From positions 1-25,635 of the forward strand of contig CAKPOC010000008.1 in assembly GCA_934169535.1 (NCBI GenBank): a stretch of 25,635 nt of DNA. Reading direction: 5' to 3'. Shown here piece after piece: positions 15,495 to 23,333 of this stretch; positions within the stretch are counted from its first letter, which is position 1, and every line of letters begins with the position of its first letter. This DNA comes from an uncultured Clostridia bacterium. Lineage in GTDB: Bacteria; Bacillota; Clostridia; TANB77; CAG-508. Position numbers and translations under genes: made by a program. Under the pieces are notes generated by a model. That model was given only the letters and a program-made list of their open reading frames with translations, was not told where the DNA came from and searched no databases.

Positions 15495-15569
15495 ATGCAA
15501 ATTGTTGTAAAAAAGGCTCCTAAATTTTTAAGAGGGTTCATAAAAATGATATTTGGTATAAAAGATTAA
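15495..15569 (+). CDS. spoVM: Spore morphogenesis peptide SpoVM
   Basis: A 24-residue amphipathic peptide. In B. subtilis the 26-residue SpoVM senses the convex forespore membrane and recruits the coat ATPase SpoIVA. Without gaps this peptide shares K7, P9, K10, F11, L12, G14 and G21 with it, including the proline at position 9 that is important for membrane sensing, and has a basic residue at 17. Position agrees too: as in B. subtilis it is on the opposite strand to, and faces, rpmB. GGAGG lies seven bases before the ATG, inside the preceding gene. It is two residues shorter than in B. subtilis. The gene is short enough to be missed by automatic annotation. Confidence 0.9.
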   Translation: MQIVVKKAPKFLRGFIKMIFGIKD

Positions 15570-15582
15570 ATGCCTTTTGCAA

Positions 15583-15637
15583 AAGTAGCATATAGATATA
15601 AAGAAATTTATTTTTTCTATATATCTATATGCTACTT
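15583..15637. terminator. Long hairpin between spoVM and rpmB
   Basis: A perfect 18-bp stem (15583-15600 with 15620-15637) with a 19-nt AT-rich loop lies between the convergent spoVM and rpmB. The T-tracts after the stem are short (TTAACTTTATTT on plus, TTGC on minus after CTACTT), but position and length fit a bidirectional terminator. Confidence 0.75.
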
Positions 15638-15656
15638 AACTTTATTTAAAATATTA

Positions 15657-15854
15657 CTAAGCTCTTGTAACTTTTCCAGAACGTAAACATTTTGCACAAA
15701 CTGGAATTGTTTTTGCTTCTCCATTAACTAGAACCTTTACATTTCTTAGATTTGGTTTCCATGTTCTTGAAGCTCTTCTACTAACGTGAGAACGAGCAAT
15801 ACTTATTCTATTTCCATGTGATACTGATTTTTCACAAATTGCACATTTTGCCAT
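15657..15854 (-). CDS. rpmB: 50S ribosomal protein bL28
   Basis: Component of the large ribosomal subunit. The 65-residue protein starts MAKCAICEK and has two CxxC pairs (C4/C7 and C53/C56), the zinc-binding form of L28, with the conserved SHVSRRASRTWKPNL segment between. The ATG at 15854 is preceded by GGGAGGTG nine bases upstream; an in-frame start four codons earlier has no such support. It has its own promoter and faces spoVM, as in Bacillus. Confidence 0.97.
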   Translation of the reverse strand: MAKCAICEKSVSHGNRISIARSHVSRRASRTWKPNLRNVKVLVNGEAKTIPVCAKCLRSGKVTRA

Positions 15855-15899
15855 AATTTTGCGCACCTCCCTATTGACTTAATAAATCGACTATTTAAT

Positions 15900-15928
15900 A
15901 TGATACCATAAAAGTATAAAAATTACAA
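15900..15928 (-). promoter_or_regulatory. rpmB promoter
   Basis: TTGTAA (15928-15923) and TATCAT (15905-15900) with a 17-bp spacer lie 45 bp before the rpmB ATG on the minus strand. Confidence 0.7.
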
Positions 15929-15931
15929 GTA

Positions 15932-15960
15932 TTTTCAAAAACTTTTTTCATTTTTGAAAA
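15932..15960 (-). terminator. Weak hairpin between murI and rpmB
   Basis: A 10-bp A/T-rich stem (15932-15941 with 15951-15960, 9-nt loop) lies 53 bp after the murI stop. The sequence after it (TACTTG) has no U-tract and runs into the rpmB -35, so terminator function is doubtful. Confidence 0.3.
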
Positions 15961-16012
15961 TTGCTTTTATTTTGCAAAATCTTAACTAACTTTTTCATAT
16001 TGTTATGTAATT

Positions 16013-16792
16013 TTACATTTCTTTAATTTCTATGTTTTCTGTTTCTAATAATTTTTTTGCCACCTCTACAAAATTGCACTCTGTATCGCTTAAATAGAAC
16101 TCACTTTTTCCTACATTATTACTATCGTTTTTTAAATTTTCATTTAATGTTAATTTTAATTTGTTAGCAATTACTGTTCCTGTATTTATAATTTTTGTAT
16201 TTGGTAATTCTTCTTCTAATATCTTTGTGTATAATGGATAGTGTGTGCATCCTAATATCATTGCATCTACTTTATTAAAATCTTTTACATATTCATGAAT
16301 TGCAAGTTTTGCAATTTCGTTATTTGTCCAGCCTTCTTCTGCCATCGGTGCAAGCATTGGACAAGCTTTACTTTCTATATGTAAATTTGGATTTAGCTTT
16401 AAAAGAGTTTTTTCCCAGCATTTGCTTCTTATTGTTCCCACTGTTGCCATAATTCCAACTTTTTTTATTGTTTCATCTTGTGCTATAAATTGGGCTGTTG
16501 GCTCAATTATTCCTATAATCGGAATAGAATACTCTTTTTGTAGTGTTTCTAATGCCTGACTTGTTGCTGTCCCACATGCAATTATTATTAGCTTAACATT
16601 CTTTGATATTAAAAATTCAACTCCTGCTTCTGCTAGTGAAATTATTGATTCTTTTGATTTACTTCCATACGGAAAACTTTTTGTATCTCCAAAATATATT
16701 ATGTCTTCATTTTTGAAAACTTTTCTTACTTCTTTATAAACAGTTAGTCCTCCTACTCCAGAGTCTAACATTCCTATTGGTTGTGTATTCAT
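16013..16792 (-). CDS. murI: Glutamate racemase
   Basis: Interconverts L- and D-glutamate in the cytoplasm, supplying D-Glu for MurD. The 259 residues show the N-terminal DSGVGG (10-15), FGDTKSFPYG (34-43), ACGTAT with catalytic C73, and GCTHYP with catalytic C182, so both proton-transferring cysteines are present. The position after the first cysteine is Gly where many homologues have Asn (ACNTA); ACGT variants occur in the family. GAAAGGAAAAG precedes the ATG. It has its own promoter and diverges from the Cys-rich gene. It is separate from the dcw cluster although it serves the same pathway. Confidence 0.95.
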   Translation of the reverse strand: MNTQPIGMLDSGVGGLTVYKEVRKVFKNEDIIYFGDTKSFPYGSKSKESIISLAEAGVEFLISKNVKLIIIACGTATSQALETLQKEYSIPIIGIIEPTAQFIAQDETIKKVGIMATVGTIRSKCWEKTLLKLNPNLHIESKACPMLAPMAEEGWTNNEIAKLAIHEYVKDFNKVDAMILGCTHYPLYTKILEEELPNTKIINTGTVIANKLKLTLNENLKNDSNNVGKSEFYLSDTECNFVEVAKKLLETENIEIKEM

Positions 16793-16818
16793 ATGCTTTT
16801 CCTTTCTTTGTATATGAT

Positions 16819-16847
16819 ATTATATTCCTAAAAAGCAAAAATCACAA
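16819..16847 (-). promoter_or_regulatory. murI promoter
   Basis: TTGTGA (16847-16842) and a perfect TATAAT (16824-16819) with a 17-bp spacer lie 26 bp before the murI ATG on the minus strand. Confidence 0.8.
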
Positions 16848-16876
16848 TAGTAAATTTTAATTCATATTATATATTA

Positions 16877-16893
16877 AGCAAATTTGCTATAAT
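16877..16893 (+). promoter_or_regulatory. -10 element and 12-bp palindrome before the Cys-rich gene
   Basis: A perfect TATAAT (16888-16893) lies 20 bp before the ATG. A 12-bp palindrome AGCAAATTTGCT (16877-16888) abuts it and could be an operator. No good -35 is present at 17 bp (TATTAT), so the promoter may need an activator or another sigma factor. Confidence 0.4.
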
Positions 16894-16913
16894 AAATTGA
16901 AAGGATAATTTTT

Positions 16914-17330
16914 ATGGAATATGATAAGAATATATGCCCAGTAATCAATGTTGATGGTGTTATTGAAACTGGAAAACAATATGACCTTGATATAACTCTT
17001 CCAGAAGATAATAGAAATGTTATTTATGGTATTGTTAGAGATAGTTATAAAGATCCAATAGCAGACGCTGTTGTAAAATTAATTGAAGTTGAAAACAGAA
17101 TGGGAAAAGAAGTTAGAAAACCTGTTTCACACACATTTACAGACCAAAATGGCGAGTTTGTTTTTGGTCCTCTTTGTGCTAATCGCTTATATGAAGTTGA
17201 AATTTGGGTTAACAATGTAAAACATGCAAAAATTTGTACTGAATGTCATCGCAAAGGACATTGCTTAAAAGGTACTGAAATCGATTGCAAGAAACCTTGT
17301 AGGGGCGAAAATGAAGTAGAAAAAATGTAG
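16914..17330 (+). CDS. Cys-rich protein with a carboxypeptidase-regulatory-like beta-sandwich
   Basis: 138 residues with no signal peptide or membrane segment. Residues about 36-103 look like the CarboxypepD_reg/Cna-B type beta-sandwich: YGIVRDSYKDPIADAVVKL, then FTDQNGEFVFGPL, then YEVEIWV, the order usual for such domains. The C-terminus adds a cysteine cluster (C108, C111, C117, C125, C129) with two histidines, which could bind metal or form disulfides. Its role is unknown. A spore-coat or envelope role is possible because Cys-rich soluble proteins are common there, but nothing in the sequence proves it. GAAAGGA precedes the ATG. It diverges from murI and ends at the tandem-repeat region. 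Confidence 0.7.
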   Translation: MEYDKNICPVINVDGVIETGKQYDLDITLPEDNRNVIYGIVRDSYKDPIADAVVKLIEVENRMGKEVRKPVSHTFTDQNGEFVFGPLCANRLYEVEIWVNNVKHAKICTECHRKGHCLKGTEIDCKKPCRGENEVEKM

Positions 17331-17366
17331 AAATAACTAACTATTAACTAAAAAGAAGTATAATTT

Positions 17367-17693
17367 TTTTCTTTGCCTATATTGATTTTTTGAGGTTCCT
17401 CTCAATTCTTCGAGATAACCTCAAAAACCGGCAGAAAAAATTTTATACTTCTTTTCCCCTTATTATTTTTTTGGTTTTCTCTCCATTTCTTCAAAATAAC
17501 CTCAAAAACCGGCAGAAAAAATTTTATACTTCTTTTCCCCTTATTATTTTTTTGATTTTCTCTCCATTTCTTCAAAATAACCTCAAAAGCGGCAGAAAAT
17601 TTTATACTTCTTTTCCCCTTATTATTTTTTTGGTTTTCTCTCCATTTCTTCAAAATAACCTCAAAAACCGGCAGAAAAAATTTTATACTTCTT
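17367..17693. repeat. 81-bp tandem repeats between convergent genes
   Basis: Three full units start at 17417, 17498 and 17579 (81, 81 and 78 bp), with a partial fourth at 17657-17693 and a diverged partial copy at 17367-17416. Units 1 and 2 differ by one base; unit 3 has a 3-bp net loss. Each contains AACCTCAAAAACCGGCAG and an A-tract followed by TTTTATACTTC. TTTTTGAGGTT (17388-17398) can pair with AACCTCAAAAA (17417-17427). The 372-bp gap 17331-17702 holds nothing else I can support. Both strands stay open through the repeats because unit lengths are multiples of three, but no credible start or ribosome-binding site exists. Confidence 0.9.
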
Positions 17694-17702
17694 CCCTATT
17701 GT

Positions 17703-18362
17703 TTAATTTTTCAATTTTTTTATTGTACCTTTATAATCTTTAGCTTTCAAAATGGCTGTACCTGCAACAATTATATCTACTCCATTTTTCTTTAATTGTT
17801 CTACATTTTCCACATTTATTCCACCATCAGCCTCTATATCAAAATTTAAATTTTCTTTTTCTCTTATTTCGTTTAGTTCTTTTATTTTTTCAACAGCTTC
17901 TTCTATTATTTTTTGTCCCCCTTCACCTGGATTTACCGTCATTACTAACACTTGATGAATATATGGTAAAAATTCTTTAATTTTTTCAACTGGAGTTTCA
18001 GGGTTTATAGCAAGGCCCACTCTTCTTACTCTTGATTTTACGTAATTTATCATCTCTTTTATTTTATTCTTATCATCTATTGCTTCATAGTGGAATGTAA
18101 TAATATTAGGTTCAAAAATTGAATAACTATTTACATAGTTCTTAACATCCTTTACCATTAAATGAACATCCATAGGTGTTCTACTTGCTTGGATTATGTG
18201 TTCACAAAAATTAAGCATTTTGTCGTGAGTTTCATTTTTTACAAACTCTCCATCCATTACATCTATATGGAAGTAGTCATTTGCACTATTGTCTAAATTA
18301 TAAATTATATCTAAAATTTTTTCTCCATTCGCATTTAAAAGTGAAGTTGCAACTTGTATCAT
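17703..18362 (-). CDS. rpe: Ribulose-phosphate 3-epimerase
   Basis: Interconverts ribulose 5-phosphate and xylulose 5-phosphate in the pentose phosphate pathway. The 219-residue TIM barrel has HIDVMDG (H32, D34), DVHLMV (H67), HYEA, the VLVMTVNPGEGGQ phosphate loop and DIEADGGIN with D179, the second catalytic aspartate, then VAGTAI. The pattern usually reads VDGG; here it is ADGG. GAGGAG lies eight bases before the ATG. It starts 12 bp after rsgA, in the order rsgA-rpe known from Bacillus. Downstream lie the tandem repeats instead of thiN. Confidence 0.95.
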   Translation of the reverse strand: MIQVATSLLNANGEKILDIIYNLDNSANDYFHIDVMDGEFVKNETHDKMLNFCEHIIQASRTPMDVHLMVKDVKNYVNSYSIFEPNIITFHYEAIDDKNKIKEMINYVKSRVRRVGLAINPETPVEKIKEFLPYIHQVLVMTVNPGEGGQKIIEEAVEKIKELNEIREKENLNFDIEADGGINVENVEQLKKNGVDIIVAGTAILKAKDYKGTIKKLKN

Positions 18363-18374
18363 ATTTTTGCTCCT

Positions 18375-19262
18375 CTATCTATATTTATTATCTTCTTTTT
18401 CTTTTAATTCTTTGTATATTTTTACATAATTTTCATATCTTTGTAGATCAATTTTTTGTTTTTCTACTGCCATTTTTATTCCACAATCTTTTTCTCCAAC
18501 ATGGCTGCAGCCAACAAAGCCACAGTCTTTTTCAAATTCAACAAATTCTACAAAATATTTATATAATTCTTTATAGTTGATTTCAAAAATATCAAATGTA
18601 GAAAATCCTGGAGTGTCTGCTATAAAAGTATTTTTGTCTATTTCATACAATCTTGTACCTGTTGTTGTATTTTTTCCTTTTTTATTTTTTAAGCTTATTT
18701 CACCTTCTTGGGTTATTGTATCTGCAAAAATTGCATTTATTAATGTAGATTTTCCAACGCCTGAATTACCAGAAAAAGCACTTATTTTATCTTTTAGTTC
18801 TTTTAATAAAAAATTTACTCCTACGTTTTCTTTAGCATTGGTTTTTATCACTTTATACCCAAGTTTTGAATAAATTTCTTCAATTTTTTTAAATTCACCT
18901 TTTGTATCTTGATCTATTTTATTCAAAACTATAATCGGCCTAATTTTTAAGAATTCAGCAAATGCTAATTGCTTGTCTAGCAATAGCAAGTCTGGTTTCG
19001 GGTGCTTGCACGATATTACTAAGACAAGTTGTGTAATATTAGACATTTTAGGTCTTTTTATATACACTCTTCTTTCCTTTATTTTTTCAATTACCGCTTC
19101 TTTCTTTTCTTCATTTATAATTTCAAACTCTACATTATCACCTACAACAGGAATTAAATTTTCAGTTTTAAATTTTCCTCTTGCAACTGAGTTATAAATT
19201 GCACCATTCATTGCTTTTATGCTATATAAATTTGATTTATTTTCTGTTATTATTCCTTGCAT
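18375..19262 (-). CDS. rsgA: Small-subunit ribosome biogenesis GTPase RsgA
   Basis: Circularly permuted GTPase that acts in late 30S maturation. The 295 residues show an N-terminal OB-like domain, then the permuted G motifs: NKID (G4, 114-117), GNSGVGKS (G1, 165-172), TTTGTR (G2 region, 199-204) and DTPGF (G3, 216-220). A C-terminal zinc knuckle follows with C247, C252, H254 and C260. All key residues are present. AGAGGAAA precedes the ATG. A terminator and an extended -10 lie between prkC and this gene, so rsgA-rpe may be a separate unit. Confidence 0.96.
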   Translation of the reverse strand: MQGIITENKSNLYSIKAMNGAIYNSVARGKFKTENLIPVVGDNVEFEIINEEKKEAVIEKIKERRVYIKRPKMSNITQLVLVISCKHPKPDLLLLDKQLAFAEFLKIRPIIVLNKIDQDTKGEFKKIEEIYSKLGYKVIKTNAKENVGVNFLLKELKDKISAFSGNSGVGKSTLINAIFADTITQEGEISLKNKKGKNTTTGTRLYEIDKNTFIADTPGFSTFDIFEINYKELYKYFVEFVEFEKDCGFVGCSHVGEKDCGIKMAVEKQKIDLQRYENYVKIYKELKEKEDNKYR

Positions 19263-19289
19263 ATTTCCTCTTACACTAATTTTTTGTAT

Positions 19290-19298
19290 ATTATATCA
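19290..19298 (-). promoter_or_regulatory. Extended -10 promoter of rsgA-rpe
   Basis: TGATATAAT on the minus strand (19298-19290) is a perfect TATAAT with the TGn extension, 27 bp before the rsgA ATG. No -35 is obvious at 17 bp; TTGTAG lies at 20 bp. Confidence 0.55.
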
Positions 19299-19395
19299 TT
19301 TTTTTAAGTTGCTTTCTACAATTTTGAAATAAATCTTAAAATTTGTAATGTTCCTTGCATTAATAATATTTTTATTAGTTCTTATTTATAGTTTT

Positions 19396-19422
19396 AAAAG
19401 GGGCTGTAAAAAAGCCCCTTTT
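19396..19422 (-). terminator. Terminator after prkC
   Basis: A perfect 10-bp stem (19396-19405 with 19413-19422) with a GGGGCT/AGCCCC core and a 7-nt loop starts five bases after the prkC stop. It ends in TTTT followed by AAAAC, so the U-tract is short but the stem is GC-rich. Confidence 0.8.
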
Positions 19423-19427
19423 GTTTA

Positions 19428-21404
19428 TTATTTAAATGAAATTTCTGTGTCTTTTCCAAATGTTACAGTTCTGCTACTTGAAGAATAATATGTTGTTTTT
19501 CCATCTTCAGATGTGATTATAATATTTACATATACTTTTTCTCCATCATTTCCTGATATTTCTACTTCGTAGTCTGTATCACTTCTGTCTACTTTAGTTC
19601 TTGTTTCGCCATTAACAATAACTGTAACTTTTTCATTTTTGCTTGCTGATGTTCCTGAACTACTTGAATTTTCTTCATATTTAGTTAAAGACTTAACATT
19701 TATTTTTACTTTAGCTGTTTTTGTTTCAGCAAGTTTATTAACAGTTATTGTAACTTCTGTTTCTTCATCAATATTTTTTCCTTTTTCAACACTTTGTGCA
19801 ACAACTTCTCCATTGTTTTTGCTTGTGTCCTCTGTGTATTCAACCGTTACTTTTAAATTTTTACCTGTTAAAGTATTTTTAGCATTTTCCTCTGAATATC
19901 CTACTACGTTTGGCATAACAACTTGTGCTATTCCTGTTCCTATACTTACATGGATTTTGATTGTATCTCCACTATTTGCTTCTGTATTTGCTTCTACTTC
20001 TTGTGAAATTACAGTTCCTTCTGCTACGGTTTTACTTGTTTCTTCTACTTTTTCAGCTTTTAGTTTTGCTTCTTCTAATAATCTTACAGCCTCGTCATAA
20101 GTTTTTCCAATTACTTTTGGAACTGTTACTTTTTCGGTTCCTTTGCTTACTTTAACCTTTATTTTGGTTCCTTCTTTTATTGTATAATTTGCTTTATATT
20201 TTGGATCTTGTTCATATATTTGGCCTTCTTCAAAATCTGCATTGTAATCTTCAGATTCTTTTTCATAAACAAGTTTACTTTGCTTTACTTTTTCCATTGC
20301 TTGTTCTTCTGTTAGCCCTGTAAGTTCAGGAATTTGAACGTCTTTCTTTCCTCCACCCATTACAGCTGAAGTTACTCCATAGCTTGCTAGTGCTAACACA
20401 ATTACTGCCAATATTATAAGTAACACTTTTACTGCAGGATGTTCTTTTATATATTTTACAAATTTATTTTGCTTTTTCTTTTTAGATGTGGTTCTTTCCA
20501 TATCTGGTGTAATTGCGTCCATTCTCCTTGTTAGTCCATCATCAACATCTATACTATCTTCTCCTACAAAATCTCCATCTGGTTCTTTTAAAGCTCTTTG
20601 TAAATCACTAATCATGGCTGTTGCAGTTTGGTATCTTGCCATTGGCTCTTTTTGCATAGCTTTTAAAATTATATCATTTACAGCTTGTGGTATATTGTCA
20701 TTTATCTCCATTGGTGGTACAGGCTTTTCTTGCATGTGCATTAATGCCACTGAAACTGATGTATCACTATCAAAAGGAACTTTTCCTGTAAGCATTTCAT
20801 ACATTACAACACCTAATGAATATATATCAGATTTTGCATCTGTATATCCACCTTTTGCTTGCTCTGGTGAAAAATAGTGAACTGACCCTATTGTTGTTCC
20901 AAAAGCTGTAATTGTAGAATTTGAAACAGCTTTTGCAATTCCAAAATCAGTAACCTTTGCAACTCCATCTTCTGTAATTATAATGTTGTGTGGCTTTATG
21001 TCTCTATGAACTATGTTGTTTTTGTGAGCAGTTTCTAGTGCTGATGCGATTTGCATAGCTATATTTACAGACCATTTCCAAGGAAGAGCCCCTTCTTCTG
21101 TAATTATTTGTTTTAAAGTTTTACCTCTGACTAGTTCCATTACTATATAGTAGATATTATCTTCATTTCCTACATCATATATTGATACTATATTAGGGTG
21201 TGACAAACTTGCTGCTGCCTGCGCCTCCGAATTAAACCTTTTTACAAATTCCTCATCTGTTATAAACTCTTCTTTTAAAACTTTTATTGCAACATTTCGA
21301 TTTAAGACAGTATCCTTTGCTTTGTATACTGTTGCCATCCCTCCTACACCATTTGTACTTATAATTTCATACCTATTTGCTATGGTTTTTCCTATTATAT
21401 TCAT
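19428..21404 (-). CDS. prkC: PASTA-domain Ser/Thr protein kinase (PrkC/Stk1 type)
   Basis: Membrane receptor kinase thought to sense muropeptides or lipid II. The 658 residues hold a cytoplasmic kinase domain with G-loop GVGGMATV (19-26), K41 in VAIKVL, HRDIKPHN (133-140) and DFG (153-155). A juxtamembrane linker and one membrane segment (about 326-346) follow. Three PASTA modules span about 355-421, 424-489 and 494-556. A Ser-rich spacer (about 577-590) and a further extracellular domain of about 70 residues close the protein. AAAGGAAC precedes the ATG. stp ends 45 bp upstream; the kinase/phosphatase pair is the standard Firmicute arrangement. PASTA kinases are known to regulate cell-wall enzymes. 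Confidence 0.97.
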   Translation of the reverse strand: MNIIGKTIANRYEIISTNGVGGMATVYKAKDTVLNRNVAIKVLKEEFITDEEFVKRFNSEAQAAASLSHPNIVSIYDVGNEDNIYYIVMELVRGKTLKQIITEEGALPWKWSVNIAMQIASALETAHKNNIVHRDIKPHNIIITEDGVAKVTDFGIAKAVSNSTITAFGTTIGSVHYFSPEQAKGGYTDAKSDIYSLGVVMYEMLTGKVPFDSDTSVSVALMHMQEKPVPPMEINDNIPQAVNDIILKAMQKEPMARYQTATAMISDLQRALKEPDGDFVGEDSIDVDDGLTRRMDAITPDMERTTSKKKKQNKFVKYIKEHPAVKVLLIILAVIVLALASYGVTSAVMGGGKKDVQIPELTGLTEEQAMEKVKQSKLVYEKESEDYNADFEEGQIYEQDPKYKANYTIKEGTKIKVKVSKGTEKVTVPKVIGKTYDEAVRLLEEAKLKAEKVEETSKTVAEGTVISQEVEANTEANSGDTIKIHVSIGTGIAQVVMPNVVGYSEENAKNTLTGKNLKVTVEYTEDTSKNNGEVVAQSVEKGKNIDEETEVTITVNKLAETKTAKVKINVKSLTKYEENSSSSGTSASKNEKVTVIVNGETRTKVDRSDTDYEVEISGNDGEKVYVNIIITSEDGKTTYYSSSSRTVTFGKDTEISFK

Positions 21405-21449
21405 ATTTAAAGTTCCTTTCTAAGCTTTTTTCTATTTTTCTGTTGTGCA

Positions 21450-22187
21450 TTAATTTTTTATTATAATTACTGTTATATTATCTAGTCCACCATTTTCATT
21501 AGCTTTTTCCACTAATACTTTTGCTATGTCCTCATCTGTTTCATTATATTTTTTTATAGTGTCAAATATTTCATTTTCTTTTACCATATTTGTAAGGCCA
21601 TCTGAACTCATTAAGAGAATGTCACCTTTTATAAAAGTTTTGCTATAAATAGTAGCTTCTACTTTTGGTTCACATCCAACTGCTTTAGTTATCATATTTT
21701 TTTTAGGATGATTGAATGCTTCTTCTTTAGTTATTGTTCCATCTTCTATTAGTGTTTGTACATAACTATCATCTCTTGTTATTTTTCGCATAAAATCTTT
21801 TCTAATTCTATAAACTCTGCTATCTCCTATATGTGCAATGTAGAGCTTACTATTGTAAATTAAGCAAACATCCATTGTAGTTCCCATTCCAGTTTTTTCT
21901 GGATCTAATTGAGCTTCTTTGTAAACTACATCATTTGCATAATTTATAGCTTGCCTTAAGCACTGCTCTATTTGTTCTTTGCTAGTCTTACATTCTTCAA
22001 AATGCTCTAAGATATAACTTTTAGCTGATTGAGTTGCAAGTTTGCTTGCTACTTCTCCTGCACTATATCCTCCCATTCCATCTGCTAAAATATATAATTT
22101 TACTTTTTGTTTTTCATCTGGAATTGCGAAAAAATCTTCATTTGCTTTTCTTTGTTTGCCTATGTCAGTTTTAGCAAATATTTGCAT
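21450..22187 (-). CDS. stp: PP2C-family Ser/Thr phosphatase (PrpC/Stp)
   Basis: Mn/Mg-dependent phosphatase that reverses PrkC phosphorylation. The 245 residues carry the PP2C motifs KANEDFF (14-20, metal ligand D18), ADGMGGYSAGE (35-45, D36), IGDSRVYRI (120-128), SSDGLTN (D196) and GGLDNITV (D236). Length is typical for the bacterial family. GGAGG lies eight bases before the ATG. It follows rlmN by 16 bp and precedes prkC, the Bacillus order rlmN-prpC-prkC. Confidence 0.96.
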   Translation of the reverse strand: MQIFAKTDIGKQRKANEDFFAIPDEKQKVKLYILADGMGGYSAGEVASKLATQSAKSYILEHFEECKTSKEQIEQCLRQAINYANDVVYKEAQLDPEKTGMGTTMDVCLIYNSKLYIAHIGDSRVYRIRKDFMRKITRDDSYVQTLIEDGTITKEEAFNHPKKNMITKAVGCEPKVEATIYSKTFIKGDILLMSSDGLTNMVKENEIFDTIKKYNETDEDIAKVLVEKANENGGLDNITVIIIKN

Positions 22188-22203
22188 CCTTCATCCCTCC
22201 TTT

Positions 22204-23226
22204 TTACTTTAAATTTTGTCTTCTTAGTTGTCCACATGCTGCATCTATATCAGAGCCTAGTTCTCTTCTTATAGTTGCAACAATTCCATGGTCGTTTAAA
22301 TAGTCCCTAAATTTTATAATATTTTCATTTGAACTTTTTGTATATTGCCCATTTTCTATTTTATTTATTGGTATTAAATTAACATGGCATAACATTCCTT
22401 TTAATAATTTAACCAATTCTTTTGCATCTTCTAAATTATCGTTATTCTCTTTAGCAAGTGCATACTCAAATGAGATTCTTTTATTTGTTTTTGCTATGTA
22501 ATCTTTACAAGCCTTAATTAACTCTTCTATATTATACGCATTGTTTACTGGCATCATACTAGACCTTTTTTCGTTATTACTTGCGTGAAGAGAAACAGAA
22601 AGCGTACATTGTACATTCTCATTTGCTAAATCATATATTCTTGGTACTAGCCCACTTGTTGATATGCTTATGTGCCTTGCTCCTATATTTAAGCCTTTAG
22701 GATTATTTAAAATTCTAATTGCCTTTATTACATTTTCAAAATTATCCAGTGGTTCTCCAATTCCCATAAATACCACATTCGAAATTTTTTCATTTGTATC
22801 CTGCTCTACTGCAAGTATTTGTTCAACAATTTCGCCTGCAGTTAAACTTCTTATAAATGGAATTCCTGTGGAAGCACAGAATTTACAGCCCATTTTACAA
22901 CCAACTTGTGATGAAACACATATTGACTTTCCATAATGATATTCCATTAATACAGACTCGATTGCGTTTTCATCTAATATATCAAATAAATATTTTTTTG
23001 TTCCATCTTTTGACTCTAATTTTTTTATAACTTTAAAATTACACATTGTGTAGTTTTGTTCTAGTTTTTCTCTTAGTTCTAGGGATAAATTTGTCATTTC
23101 AGAAAAGCTTTTAACTTTTTCTTGGTAAATCCATTTAAATATTTGTTCTGCCCTAAAAGGTTTTTCTCCCATAGAAATTAGTTCTTGCTTTAGTTCATCT
23201 AAGTTATAGTCTTTTATATTTTTCAT
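22204..23226 (-). CDS. rlmN: Dual-specificity 23S rRNA/tRNA (adenine-C2)-methyltransferase RlmN
   Basis: Radical-SAM enzyme that methylates A2503 of 23S rRNA, and some tRNAs at A37. The 340 residues contain the CxxxCxxC cluster C110/C114/C117 (GCKMGCKFC), FMGIGEPLDN (153-162) and the C-terminal catalytic C331 in DIDAACGQL, which carries the transient methyl group. AGGAG lies about 14 nt before the ATG, a long spacing. It is the first gene of the rlmN-stp-prkC unit and has its own promoter. fmt and rsmB, often upstream, are not here. Confidence 0.97.
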   Translation of the reverse strand: MKNIKDYNLDELKQELISMGEKPFRAEQIFKWIYQEKVKSFSEMTNLSLELREKLEQNYTMCNFKVIKKLESKDGTKKYLFDILDENAIESVLMEYHYGKSICVSSQVGCKMGCKFCASTGIPFIRSLTAGEIVEQILAVEQDTNEKISNVVFMGIGEPLDNFENVIKAIRILNNPKGLNIGARHISISTSGLVPRIYDLANENVQCTLSVSLHASNNEKRSSMMPVNNAYNIEELIKACKDYIAKTNKRISFEYALAKENNDNLEDAKELVKLLKGMLCHVNLIPINKIENGQYTKSSNENIIKFRDYLNDHGIVATIRRELGSDIDAACGQLRRQNLK

Positions 23227-23262
23227 AAATTACTTTGATGCTCCTATCATTTTACTTTTATT

Positions 23263-23291
23263 ATTGTACTAAAAAAGATTGTAAATATCAA
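23263..23291 (-). promoter_or_regulatory. Promoter of the rlmN-stp-prkC operon
   Basis: TTGATA (23291-23286) and TACAAT (23268-23263) with a 17-bp spacer lie 36 bp before the rlmN ATG on the minus strand, after the terminator of the upstream gene. Confidence 0.8.
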
Positions 23292-23306
23292 GTATATTAA
23301 TAGAAA

Positions 23307-23329
23307 AAGTACCACTATTTATGGTACTT
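23307..23329 (-). terminator. Terminator of the double-RHH gene
   Basis: An 8-bp perfect stem AAGTACCA/TGGTACTT (23307-23314 with 23322-23329, 7-nt loop) starts four bases after the gene's stop and is followed by TTTCTATT in the transcript, giving a five-T run with the stem end. Confidence 0.8.
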
Positions 23330-23333
23330 CTTG

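Noticed and set aside
17417..17693. Possible CRISPR array
   Set aside because: The whole 81-bp unit is repeated with no unique spacers, and no cas genes are present.
17390..17743. Open frames through the tandem repeats on both strands (117 codons on plus, 83 on minus) giving 27-residue repeats
   Set aside because: They start at TTG or internal codons without a ribosome-binding site, exist on both strands because unit lengths are multiples of three, and the plus-strand frame runs into rpe.
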